This document shows positions 54,170 to 64,000 of a stretch of DNA of 64,000 nucleotides, in pieces. A program made the translations under genes and the position numbers. The notes below the pieces were generated by a model. The model did no database searches and was not told the origin of the DNA. It saw only the letters and a list, made by a program, of their open reading frames with translations. The stretch comes from Lytechinus pictus. Taxonomy: Eukaryota; Echinodermata; Echinoidea; Temnopleuroida; Toxopneustidae. Location of the stretch: positions 23,081,701 through 23,145,700 of the forward strand of contig NC_087252.1 in assembly GCF_037042905.1 (NCBI RefSeq). Direction: 5' to 3'. Numbering within the stretch: position 1 is the first letter of the stretch; each line of letters starts with the position of its first letter.

Positions 54170-55140
54170 CAGGATTCATCAGGAGGGGGGGGGGGGGGGG
54201 CAAAGGGTTAATTACGTAATTGCAGTCACATGATTCTTATCTAGTCCACATTTCAATTTTGTTGCCATTTTGCCCAAATCTTCTTTTCCGCCATCAATGA
54301 TCTTCAGGTTCCAATTGAACTTACACAGGAACCACAAGGTTTTAGATGCAAATGGTTAAACATCTATAATCAATGATCCTTTATCCGGCCTCCACTTTAG
54401 AGCGACCTTCCATTGACAAATCATGGGGAAATCAAGGCCAATCTCAGAACAGAGAAGGGATTAAAGTCTTTCACTCGGCTGCATGCCTGGGGGTGTTATG
54501 TAATAGACGCCGGCATGTCTGGGAGGTCTAATCTAGGAGAGCAATAGGTAGTCGACTAACCAACCAGAAGTAAACTGTGCGTTTGCACTTTGAAACATGT
54601 AACTTCACAGAGGATATTTATTTTGGTTTAGCAACCAAGAGACCTGCTGAGAGTCTAGGAATTGGGATTGTTGGAAACTAGAACTGCGACAACCCGAAGT
54701 AAATAACGATCATGGGTTCGGTCAAATTTGTGCTGTCCGAACTTTTATCGCATTACACTGACGGGCTCTCATGACGGACGGATTATATTATGCAAGTCAA
54801 TTGGCCTTTTGCAAATTTCGTATTGATTCATTTTCCCCCTGATTTGTCAATGGCAGGCTGCTTTAACTTTCTAACCAATATGCCATAAAAAGTCTCTCTT
54901 TGCCACTCAAAGGTCATTGGGTTCCTATCAAATTCACACAGGAGCCATCAGGATTTAGCGGTGAATGGTTCAACGACCATAATCAATGATCCTTATCTGG
55001 TTTCCATTTTAACAAACTTTGTTGCCAATTTGCTTTTGTCTTTCTCTGCGACTCCGTAATCGTCAACTTCTTATCGACTACTCACAGGATTCCCGAGGTT
55101 CTGTACGCAGCTGTACCATCACATCACGATCCTTATCTAG
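54170..55140 (-). repeat. EBAG9 3' region with repeated partial copies of the last-exon end
   Basis: The sequence around the stop codon (plus strand: CATTTTAATTTTGTCGCCAA) recurs in degenerate form near 55008 and 54257. A block including CAATGATCCTTATCTGG and CACACAGGAGCCATCAGGAT recurs at about 54309-54400 and 54919-55010. These lie in the 3' UTR or just beyond. Confidence 0.6.
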
Positions 55141-55143
55141 CCT

Positions 55144-55353
55144 TCATTTTAATTTTGTCGCCAATTTGCTCATGTCCTTCTTTGTATTCCTCTGCACTTC
55201 TTTCTCCATCTTCTTCCGGCGTTGCTCGGCAGCACGTCTCTCCCGCTCCGCTAGTTTCTTCTCCCTAATTACTTGCTCCGCCTCCCAAGCCAAGTCGTCT
55301 CCAGCCTCCTCCTCCCACCCGTTGTCGTTTTCTGTCCATGTGCCTAGCTCATC
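55144..55353 (-). CDS. EBAG9: EBAG9 terminal coding exon 4
   Basis: Acceptor tttgtttag. Residues 164-232: DELGTWTENDNGWEEEAGDD, then a charged coiled coil, ending LATKLK plus TGA. Confidence 0.95.
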   Translation of the reverse strand, partial: DELGTWTENDNGWEEEAGDDLAWEAEQVIREKKLAERERRAAEQRRKKMEKEVQRNTKKDMSKLATKLK

Positions 55354-58300
55354 CTAAACAAACAAAAAATAGAGGTATTTATTCATCTATCATTAATTCA
55401 TTTATACATTTTGTCGCTCGGCTGGCAGAAGGGCATTAAAGCATGTGAGCCCTGGAATGTAGTTTTAACGTCTGACAGCGACGGCTTGTGCCCTTTTACA
55501 ACAAGCGATTACGTCATTACGTCATTGTAGGCAATTACAGTTATACCAAATGAAAGGGCCATCAAAACTCTACTATACAGCACTGAAAACCCCCCAAAAT
55601 TCGAGCTAACGCCCTTCTACCAGCCTCCGAGCTAATGCCCTTCTGCCAGCCGTGAGACAATTTATTTATAATCTATTATCGGGGTTCATCAGTAATTACT
55701 TTTCTCTAATGGGTTCCCAAATAATTACAAACATACTGTACAGTGTATGAACATTACAGATCATACTAGTAACATACATGTATGTACCACAGTTAGGTTG
55801 AATATTATGAGCTGGTAAGGGAGACAGAAAATGAAGTGAATCACTGTTATCTTGGGAATTACTACTACCCTTGGTGTTTGCAGTATAAATCTTATGCACT
55901 GGGGTAAGTTAGGATGCTATTTGCAAAGTTCATGAATGGCCTGAATGCGCAGGGCCATTCATCTCAGCAAAAAATAGATCTTTGAATTTCGAAAATCAAA
56001 CATTTCGGTTCTTTACTTTCAAGTGAAAGTTCATTGAATCACCTTGCAAAACAGAATTCATATTTCTGCTATGTAAAATTTCTATGACAGAACAGAATTT
56101 CCACTTTGGATCAAGTTAGATACAGAATTACAGGTTGTTGGTAACGTAAAAGACCGTTTTTGAAACTGAAAATCGATGTCCCTATTTGATAATCCTTGAG
56201 TTAATGAAGGATATAAATGCATTTAAAGCATTGTCTCTTTTTAAAATGGCTTGTCCCTCCATGCATATCAACCATACCGTTAGTAGAGCTGTTTCATCCA
56301 TTCCTAAAGAAAGTCTATTTGATAATCCTTGAGTTAATGAAGACGGACCTGGTATCATCTGAGGTGTCTTCTTTCGTATCGTGGCCTGATAGGAGAAGAA
56401 AACAAAAAGAAATTGAAAAAAAACCTGCTATGAATAACTTTTTCTGTTTCTGGTAACTCCCGTAGTAACTCAGCAGGACAGCGCTCTGCTGGTAAACGCC
56501 AACCTGGTATATAACCAATTACCTAGGAAACATTTTACGTCTAGGTTAATCAGTCATAGTGGCTGACCTTATAGACGACAGAAATTACTCTCGGGCCTTT
56601 TTTATCAAAGTGGAGACAATGGCAGAGTAGGGATTCGAACTCACAACCTTGCGATTATGAGTCCATTGCTCTAACCACTGGACCACACATCCCGTGTAAA
56701 CTAAAATAATATGGTCCATTTTATACTATTCATGAATGCATATACTCTACTGCGCTTAATACTTGGTATTACCCCAGCCCAGCTGTAGCTGGGCCGCCAT
56801 ATAGGTGCTCAAGCATTCAAGCAATAAATCCTACCAGGTAGATGTTTTCTTTCACCTCACCTGGGTTGAGTGCAGCACAATATGGGTAAATTTCTAGCTG
56901 AAGGGAAACAAGCCATAGCTGGGATTCGACCCACGTCCCTCTTCTCTTCATTGAAAGACAGGTCGTACTTCTAGACAACGAAGCCCCCATAATAAATAAT
57001 ATAGTACATTATTATGCTTGTAGTTGAATACTAGTACAGTCAAACCTGTCTTAGTGGCCACCTGTCTATAGTGGCCACCTGCTTATAGTTGTCACTTCAA
57101 ATTCCCCGCAGGAAATTCATGTTTTGTAGACCCTGTCTATAGTGGCCACCTGCCTAATGTGAACAGTGGCCACTCATTTTGCGTCCCTCGGTCAATATAC
57201 CATCCTCTATAGTGGCCACTAAAAATCAGCTACACTCAAACTTTTGACTCTGACAGTGATTGAATTTGCTAATCCTTGCTCTTGCAGCTGCATCTAAACA
57301 CAAATCTTACTCTTAAAATAATGATTATACAATCAAACAGAAGTATTTGGGGGATTGGAATAGATCCAGGTATGCAATATTATATAAAACAAATTAAGTC
57401 ATTAAAAACACATACCGTACTCTATGTTCAGTGTATTGCACAATAGACCAGTTCGTAGTTACTCATGGACAATTTTGGTCAAATGACCTTTCATTTCTTT
57501 CATTCTGATAGGCAGATTTCAAAGCAAGATATTACGTAAGCTTGCCTTACATAGCAGGATGAAGAAATTGAATAGACCAGGTGACTAGAATAGCACACCA
57601 ATGAACATTTTATGAAGGTATTTGTTGCATTCCTACTTTGAATGCATATCATAGCATGTTGCACAATGTACTTGGCAAACTGTGAAATACCAGTCGTTCG
57701 TCATGTTCGTGGACGCATTGTTGTTTTTTGTGGATGTAAATGAAAACCACAATTCAAAAGAATACATGAATAATCAAGACATCAAAGTTGGTGCTTATCT
57801 CATTAGATTTTAAACCACCATGTCTTTTTAGTACAAATGACCTTCCTCTGATCATGCGCAGAAAGGAACTACGAACTGGCTTATATCTACAATACATGGC
57901 AAATTCAAGAAAGCCACCAGCCTGTCTATAGTGGCCACTTGTGTCGTTTCCCTTTGGTGGCCACTACATGTACAGGGTGCTACATAACTTTTTTGAAGCA
58001 CTTGCCCAGTCGGGCAAGTAAATTTTCAAATAGTTGGAAAATACTTGCCCGAATATAAATTTCACTTGCCCGAAAAAATCCTTCAAAACAAAGTTTTATT
58101 GCTTCAAAACAAGTTATAGCCTTATAGTTTTACATACCATACCATTGACGGCTTTAAAAATACATTTTTCAACATGACTACTGATGTACCTTGTAGTTGT
58201 ATTTCTTTTTTTTTAATGATTTTTATCTTGATCATGACAAAATATATGGTAAATATGCTCTTTAATTAATTTCCTAATCTCATATATTTTCCATATATTT

Positions 58301-61300
58301 TGGAGGGGACTAGGACACACAATAAAAAAAGGGGAAATCACTGAAAATAACCAGAGAAAAAAAAATAAGAGAGGGGGAGAGAATGAAAGAAAAAAAAAGT
58401 AAGAAGAAAGACAGAAAGGACGAAGAAATAAAGGAAGAAAGAAAAAAAAGAAATAAGGGAAAGAGAGAGAGAGAGAATGGCTGCGGGGAAGAGAAAGATG
58501 GAAAGAAAGGAAGGAAGAAAGAAGGGAAAGGAGGATGGAAAAAAAAAGGAGAGGAAGAGAAACGAAGGAATGAATAAAAGGAAAAAAGAAAAGAAAAAGG
58601 GTAAACAGAAAGGAAGGAAAAGGGAAAGAAAGAAAACGAGAGAAAGGAAGAAAGGAAGAAAGAAAAGGTATAAGGATAGATGGAAGGAAGGGAAAAAAAA
58701 GAAAAAAAGAAAAGATAGATACAACGAAAGACAGAAAGAAATGAAGGAAGAAATGAAGGAAAGAGATGAAGGAAGGCAGAAAGAAAAAAAAAGGAAGAAA
58801 AGAAAGATCAAAAGAACAAAAGACAAAAAAAATCAGAAAGAAAGAAGGAAAGAAAGAAAGGAAGAAAGAAAGAAAGAAAGAAGGAAGGAAAGAAAAAAAA
58901 TAGAAAAAAAACTGAGGGGAAGAGAAAGGAAGGAAAGAAAGGAACGAATAAAAAAAGAAAAAGAAAGAAAGGAGAAAAAGAAAAGGTAAAGGATTGATGG
59001 AAGGAAATGGAAGGAAAAGAAAGAAAATGAGAGAAAGGAAAGAAGGAAGATAGGAAGAAAGAAAAGGTATAAGGATAGATGGAAGGAAGGAAAAAAGATA
59101 GAACGATAGACAGAAAGAAATAAAGGAAGGAAGGAATGAAGGAAAGAGATGAAGGAAGGCAGAAAGAAAAAATAAGGAAGAAAAGAAAGGATGGATGGAA
59201 AAAAGAAAGATCAAAAGAACGAAAGACAGAAAGACAGAAATAAGAAAAACAGAAAGAAGGAAAGAAAGGAAGGAGAAAGAAAGAATGAAAGACAAAAAGA
59301 AAGGAAGGAATGAAGGAAAGAAATAAAGAAAGTATGAAAGGGATTAAGAAAGTAAGGAAGAAAAAAAGACAGGAAGAAAAGGTAAAGAATGGATGGACGG
59401 AAGGAAGACAGTAAGAAAGAATGAAAGGAAGGGGAAAAAGAAGGAAGGATTAAAGAAATAGGTAAACAAAGGTTGGATGGAAGGAGAAAAGATAAAAAGA
59501 TAGAAAGAAAAGAATGGCAAAAAGAAAGACAGCTATAGTTTTTAGTAACAGAAAAAAATGAACAAAAGGAAGGAAGTTTAAAGAAATAAAGAGAGATTCA
59601 AAAGAAGGAAAGATAGGCAGAAAGAAAGAAAATAGAGAGGAAGAAAGCTCAAACTATCCAGTCATAAATAAAGAAAAAAATTTATCAATTTCCTTGGCTA
59701 AAAAAAATAGTTACGAAAGAAACCATGTTTATCAAGATACACACAAATGCATATGTGAGACTGTCGAACAATGTATTTCAGTGTGTGCGATACAGACGAT
59801 CATTCGAAACCCGATCTTTTTGAAGCATGACAGAAGTGAAACTTTCTCCTTTTACTGCTTACAAATGAAAGAGCTACCCCCAATTTTTAGGAAATATGGA
59901 CACTACAAGAATTTTCATTGGTAAGAATTGTGAATTTTGACAGTTCTGTGGGAGATTTTCTTCCAGAGCAAACTTCGTTCGTGCAGCACCGTACTCCATA
60001 GAAACTTAACTACATGCATCGGCTGCGTGGACTAGGCGCTAGCTAGCTAGGCTATGCTAGACTGCCATTGATTCTGTGTGTGTGTGTGTACGTCTCTGAG
60101 CTGTGTGTTTTTTGCAAAAAATGGCGCAAATTTTGCAATTCGAAAGAAGAAATTAATGATACTGCTTTTTTTTGTCTCTTTTTCTTTTCTATATTTTGAT
60201 GGTGAATGGGGAATGGGGAATGGGGAATCTTTCTAAAATATAATTTCCATAGGAGAATTTTGCTTGCCCGATTCGGGCAAGCAGTTTTTGTCTTTGCTTC
60301 AAAACACTTGCCCGACTCTATTTTTTACTTGCCCTGGGCAATAGGGCAAGTGCTTATGTCGCACCCTGATGTATATATACAGGTTTGACTGTATACAATA
60401 TAGGTTTTCATAGATTTGGCATAAATGTATATCTCAAGTGAATTACAATATCATATTATGTTACTGAGGCCATATGCTGAGATAAGATTTGGCAAGAAAA
60501 AGAAAGAAAGAAAAATGTAAAATTAAAAATCAACTCTTTGCACGCTGAATTAATTTTGGGGAGATAATAATGACAATTATTTCCATGTTATTTTCTTTGA
60601 TTGAAAATTTCTACATTGCACCAATTATACTGATGATTATCATATAGATGTTATCCAATGACTATTGCAATCTATAAGCTTCTCTAATATGTATGTAGAG
60701 GAGAAAACTAATTATTACAATTGTTAAAGTAATTGTACCAATGTGCGAAATTGCAACATCAGCATGCAACGGGTTGATAATGAAGAAGCCCAAGTATTGA
60801 AATAAAAGCTTTATCATATTTTAATTTGATGATACTAACATTACATGGGGGCTTGGGTCGATTTCACAAACCAAATGTTTACATGATCTTGGGGAATTAA
60901 AAATAGGGCCCTGTACAGTCCACATTCACTGCAATGTTAAACTAAAAATAGAAATTTGACGTGTCCAAAGGACACAGATGCCCCCGCTTGACGCGATCAG
61001 AAATTCATTCAATATGATTGAACTTAATATCGTGCAGAAACCAATATGGATACTTGTATATATATATATAATAAACAAATTTAGACCTTTGAACCAACTC
61101 GCATACATGAGCTGTGAACTTTGACCTGCGACTCCGAATCCGAACTTAGCCTGTATTTTGGTGTCATCTACCTACACACCAAAAATTGTTTAAATCCATT
61201 AAATATTTCATAAGTTATCATGCGGAAACCAACTCGCATATTTGATGAGCTGGGACCTTTGACCTGCAGACTCTGAATTCCAACTTAGTCTGTATTTTGG

Positions 61301-63403
61301 TGTCATCTACCTACACATCAAAAAAAAATTTAAATCCATACAATATTTTTCGAGTTATTGTGCGGAAACCAACTCGCATATTTAATGAGCAGTGACCTTT
61401 GCCCTGCGGACTCCAAATTCGAACTTAGCCTGTATTTTGGTGTCATCTACCTACACACCAAATTTTTAATCCATTCAATATTTTTCGAGTTATCGCGCGG
61501 AAACCAAGTGGGGGGACGGACAAACGGACAGGGACAATGCCCCCTCCAGACTTCGTCTACGGGGGCATAAAAAGTGTATCCAATAGAGCAGATTTAGGAA
61601 GTAGATTGTGCAAAGTAGCCCCCGAAAAAAATTCTTTGCCTGCTACAGAGGAAGTTACTTTTATGTATCTCATACACAATTCGCCCAGATTTACACATTG
61701 CTGGGATACATTCAATCTCTTAACATTCATTCGGGTGGGTGCGTCGTGGTCTAGTGGTTCTGACTCTCGCCTTTGAAACAGAGGGTCGTGGGTTCGAATC
61801 CTAGCCATGGCGTGTTTTCCTTCAGCAAGAAATTTATCCACACTGTGCTGCACTCGACCCAGGTGAGGTGAATGGGTACCCGGCAGGAGTAATTCCTTGC
61901 ATGCACTGAGCGCCGGTGATGGTAGCTCCAGCTAAAGCCAGGGTAATAATAGCAGCGCTTTGTATCCTCAGGCAAAAAGCGCTTTATAAATCCAGCTACT
62001 ATTATTATTTGTTTCAAAGTTGTGTCATCATCATATAATTAATCCAATAAAACCCCTGAATAACAACTCACAGGTTTTTTATAACTTGGTGTCATATCTG
62101 CAAAATAGTCTACTTGCTGTTCTTCCTCTTCATCGTCTGGATTTCCGAGCGAGGGCGCCGTTTGGTTACTAGGAGCGACCGTGGGCGTGGTAGGGTCAAT
62201 CTTGATGCTCATAGTTGAGCCATCCCCCCAGTCATCCCAATCAAGATCAACCTAGTGAAAAGAATAAAAATATTTGATTTAAAAAGATAAAATAGAAAAG
62301 AAATTATGAGTGGGTGGCAACATAACTGTAAATGTTTTGGGAAACTAAGCAAAACTTAAAAATGACAAAACTTTCAATATAATTTGATATCTGATAAAGC
62401 TTGTTTGATTGTGCTTTTATGCAAACCAAAATTTTGTTTAGGTGGACTTGCCCTTTAAGTAATATGTTCTCCACCACTTTACATCGAGCAGATGTCAAAT
62501 TGTTCAGTTCATCAATATATTTCTTAGAAATGGTGCCAAGTCGTGGCTTTGAATTATAGGTACTTGTTTTTTAGTGATCATGTAGCACTCGTGGGTTTTT
62601 CTATCAGTTGGATGATCAACGGAATGGGCTGGGCCCAATTCATCTAGGCCATGCGTTATTTCATATAGCTGGATCACATCGGTTTTATGGTGTATGTAAA
62701 GATTGGTAAATCACCTTGAAAGAGGCATTAACAGAAGGGCCACTCAAATTTGCAATATGGAATACATAATAATACATGCATAAAAGTTCATTCAACTATC
62801 AGCTGAAGAGTGTTGAAAAAGTCTGAAATAGAAAGAGCTCCCATACTTTTTGTAGAGGAAGGCCAAAAAAAATCTGAAATTAAGCTGAAAATCAAAACAA
62901 AAAAAATCTGAAATCAGATAAAAATCTGAACTCTCACACCCCTGTATCATGTGTGGACTAACTTTATTTATGGCATGCAGGAGTTATAATGTTAGCTTTC
63001 ATTGCTTCTGGCTCTTTTGAACTTTCTAATATTGCTTTTAATCACAGAAATAGAATGTGAGAAAATTACATTGCCCCGAAAAGGGACCCTGTCATTCATG
63101 ATCAGCGCTTGACCAACTAGCTTTTTACTTTTTCTAAAGATGCTTGCACAAATGTCATATGAAACCAAGCTCTTAATATCATAAGTATTTAACTTAACTT
63201 ACGCCTGAGTTATTTATTTGTGAAGTATTGCTGTAATTCTGAGCACCAGACCCATTGATGGAAGGACCCAGGGTCCCTGATGGTTTGGTGGTAGGTAGAC
63301 CGGGATCGCTGGACCGTCTCCTCCGGAACCGGAAGACGGTCCTCTTGATGAAGGAGAAGAGAGATGCGAGGCAAGAACACAGTACCCATGGCGATAGCTT
63401 CAT
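55144..63403 (-). CDS. EBAG9: EBAG9 / RCAS1 homologue, four coding exons
   Basis: EBAG9 (RCAS1) is a Golgi/secretory-pathway membrane protein that in mammals modulates regulated exocytosis. Minus-strand coding exons are 63403-63203, 62251-62072, 56385-56278 and 55353-55144. All junctions are phase 0 and total 232 aa (human 213). The N-terminus MKLSPWVLCSCLASLFSF is hydrophobic and Cys-rich, followed by a basic run (RFRRRR), as in the human protein. Exon 2 has VDLDWDDWGDGSTMSIKID and QQVDYFADMTP (human EPDYFKDMTP). Exon 3 has TIRKK and LSNRLSLG. Exon 4 has the acidic/W motif LGTWTENDNGWEEE and a coiled coil (KKLAERERRAAEQRRKKMEK). The ATG at 63403 is preferred over one 14 codons upstream by homology. 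Identification rests on recalled human sequence and is strong. Confidence 0.93.
55412..55659. mobile_element. Hairpin element with GGCTGGCAGAAGGGC arms, copy 2
   Basis: Left TCGGCTGGCAGAAGGGCATT and right AATGCCCTTCTGCCAGCCGT are inverted. The right end carries an extra copy of the arm (CGCCCTTCTACCAGCC-like). It lies in EBAG9 intron 3, 59 bp from exon 4. Confidence 0.75.
56278..56385 (-). CDS. EBAG9: EBAG9 coding exon 3
   Basis: Acceptor ttctcctatcag, donor GTATGG. 36 codons, residues 128-163: ATIRKKTPQMIPGPSS through ETALLT. It aligns with the human TIRKTQ..IPDGSTGFSSRL region. A 28-bp piece is duplicated 133 bp away in the next intron (56182-56209). Confidence 0.82.
56455..56695 (-). mobile_element. 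tRNA-like SINE in EBAG9 intron 2
   Basis: Minus-strand head GTGGTCCAGTGGTTAGAGCA (A box) and GTGAGTTCGAATCCC (B box), anticodon-loop-like CTCATAAT. A body follows that ends near exon 3, so I read it as a SINE and not a tRNA gene. Confidence 0.6.
56770..56990 (-). mobile_element. tRNA-derived SINE, family 3, degraded copy
   Basis: GACGTGGGTCGAATCCC and TTCAGCTAGAAATTTACCCA on the minus strand match the family 3 body at 61736; the head is diverged. Confidence 0.65.
57973..60368. mobile_element. Nested element with CAGGGTGC ends and 5-bp target duplication
   Basis: Ends CAGGGTGCTACATAA and TTATGTCGCACCCTG, subterminal CACTTGCCC in both orientations; direct repeat ATGTA on both sides (57968-57972, 60369-60373). 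It contains a long purine tract and no transposase. Confidence 0.7.
58330..59660 (+). repeat. 1.3-kb polypurine (GAAA/GGAA)n tract
   Basis: Almost all A and G on the plus strand. The long K/E/R-rich plus-strand frames and F/L/S-rich minus-strand frames (for example 58213-59295) are composition artefacts and not genes. Confidence 0.9.
60960..61570. repeat. Tandem repeat element with ATGCCCCCG ends
   Basis: Four units of about 130-145 bp share CCAACTCGCATA, GACCTTTGACCTGC and GTATTTTGGTGTCATCTACC, bracketed by GATGCCCCCGC and CGGGGGCAT. Confidence 0.7.
61736..62010 (+). mobile_element. tRNA-derived SINE, family 3
   Basis: Head GGTGCGTCGTGGTCTAGTGG, B box GTGGGTTCGAATCC, body ATTTATCCACACTGTGCTGC, tail AAAAAGCGCTTTATAAATCC then (ATT)n. 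It lies just 5' (in plus coordinates) of EBAG9 exon 2. Confidence 0.85.
62072..62251 (-). CDS. EBAG9: EBAG9 coding exon 2
   Basis: Acceptor tttcactag, donor GTGAGT. Residues 68-127: VDLDWDDWGDGSTMSIKID through ADMTPSYKKP. Confidence 0.92.
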
Positions 63404-63450
63404 GGTGATTACGATTGATGAGTTGACGGTATCCCTTTGTTTCAAAATAT
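63203..63450 (-). CDS. EBAG9: EBAG9 coding exon 1 (with 5' UTR to 63450)
   Basis: An acceptor (tcactgcctcag) ends just above 63450, so a non-coding exon precedes. Coding runs from the ATG at 63403 to 63203; donor GTAAGT. Residues 1-67 carry the membrane segment. Confidence 0.9.
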
Positions 63451-64000
63451 CTGAGGCAGTGAGAAAACATGATGGTTAGGATTTTATATACTGGAATATT
63501 TCATGTTACTTCTTCACTGTGTACAAGTAGCATTAAAAAAACCCAGGGACAACAGGTGCTTTTTCCCCCTAAAATCATCATAACCTACTCCCCTAAGTGC
63601 GGCCGTTGCGTGTATGCTCGCTATTTTCACATGCTTTTGCAATGGAACTGCCCACTTTTCAGCGTTCACGCGCCGTTTAGAGGCAAATTGCAGCTGCCTC
63701 ACGGAGCTCGCGAGAGCGCCATAGGAATTGTACATTGTGCCGCGCACTGGAAGCAGGGGCCAGGGCTGCCACACAATGGTGAATGCTATCCTGATCTGAA
63801 GTCGTGGTTAATCTTGACCACCGCGATTGCCATCGGCCAATTTTCGTGATAACAAAGGGAAGTACTATCAGTCCTTTTTACATGAAATGCAAATCTAGTA
63901 TGGATTAAAATAGTTTGTGCAAAATAGTTGCAGGGTAGAAAAAAAAACCCTTAAGCAGCCACACACTGGCGCAGTTACTCTTGTATTATTTTTAGATAGA
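63451..64000 (-). promoter_or_regulatory. Possible EBAG9 upstream region
   Basis: 63590-63840 is GC-richer than its surroundings and lies upstream of EBAG9 exon 1 on the minus strand, where a non-coding exon or promoter is expected. No specific site identified. Confidence 0.3.

Larger units (their letters stand above)
57037..60391. mobile_element. Outer DNA element with CAGTCAAACCTG ends
   Basis: Ends CAGTCAAACCTG and CAGGTTTGACTG are flanked by TA. The interior repeats TATAGTGGCCACC words (57050-57230 and 57920-57965). It has been interrupted by the element at 57973-60368. Confidence 0.7.

Noticed and set aside
58213-59295. 360-codon minus-strand open frame rich in F, L and S, and matching K/E/R-rich plus-strand frames
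   Set aside because: They arise from a simple purine/pyrimidine tract; stop codons are rare there by composition. No domain, start context or splice support.

Overview
This is a gene-poor, repeat-rich, AT-rich stretch of a metazoan nuclear genome. Spliced genes with GT-AG introns, many tRNA-derived SINEs, fold-back and MITE-like elements, and frequent ACATGTA-type words suggest a marine invertebrate deuterostome. A sea urchin or other echinoderm is my best guess, inferred from overall character and not proven. No prokaryotic features, CRISPR arrays or operons are present.

I can support four protein-coding genes by exon-by-exon translation. (1) Plus strand, 291-18816: V-type proton ATPase catalytic subunit A (ATP6V1A), 13 coding exons whose lengths sum to 1842 nt (613 aa plus stop) with every splice phase compatible; its 5' non-coding exon lies outside the window. 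(2) Minus strand, 39144-30056: a small heterotrimeric G-protein gamma subunit (71 aa, C-terminal CTLL prenylation box), two coding exons separated by an 8.9 kb intron full of transposons. (3) Plus strand, about 44.3-47.1 kb: a three-exon gene of unrecognised function with a TATA box, upstream ORFs and an unresolved start codon. (4) Minus strand, 63403-55144: EBAG9/RCAS1, four coding exons, 232 aa.

Layout: 0-19 kb is ATP6V1A, with introns holding (GAT)n microsatellites, SINEs, small inverted-repeat elements and a 76-bp satellite of about 16 units. 19-30 kb is intergenic and carries SINEs, MITE-like elements and a 5'-truncated LINE. 30-39 kb is the G-gamma gene; its intron holds a 6 kb element with long inverted CGTACGTACG arrays, into which an L1/Tx1-like retrotransposon inserted with a perfect 17-bp target duplication. 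39-44 kb is a divergent intergenic region with MITE-like elements. 47-55 kb is intergenic. 55-63 kb is EBAG9, whose intron contains a nested pair of DNA elements enclosing a 1.3 kb purine tract.

The most unusual pattern is repeated duplication of splice-junction segments. ATP6V1A has three exact-period (87 bp) copies of the start of exon 8 with its acceptor, several copies of the exon 2 donor, and one copy of the exon 4 donor. EBAG9 shows similar partial copies of two exons. The genes are functionally unrelated to one another as far as I can tell.
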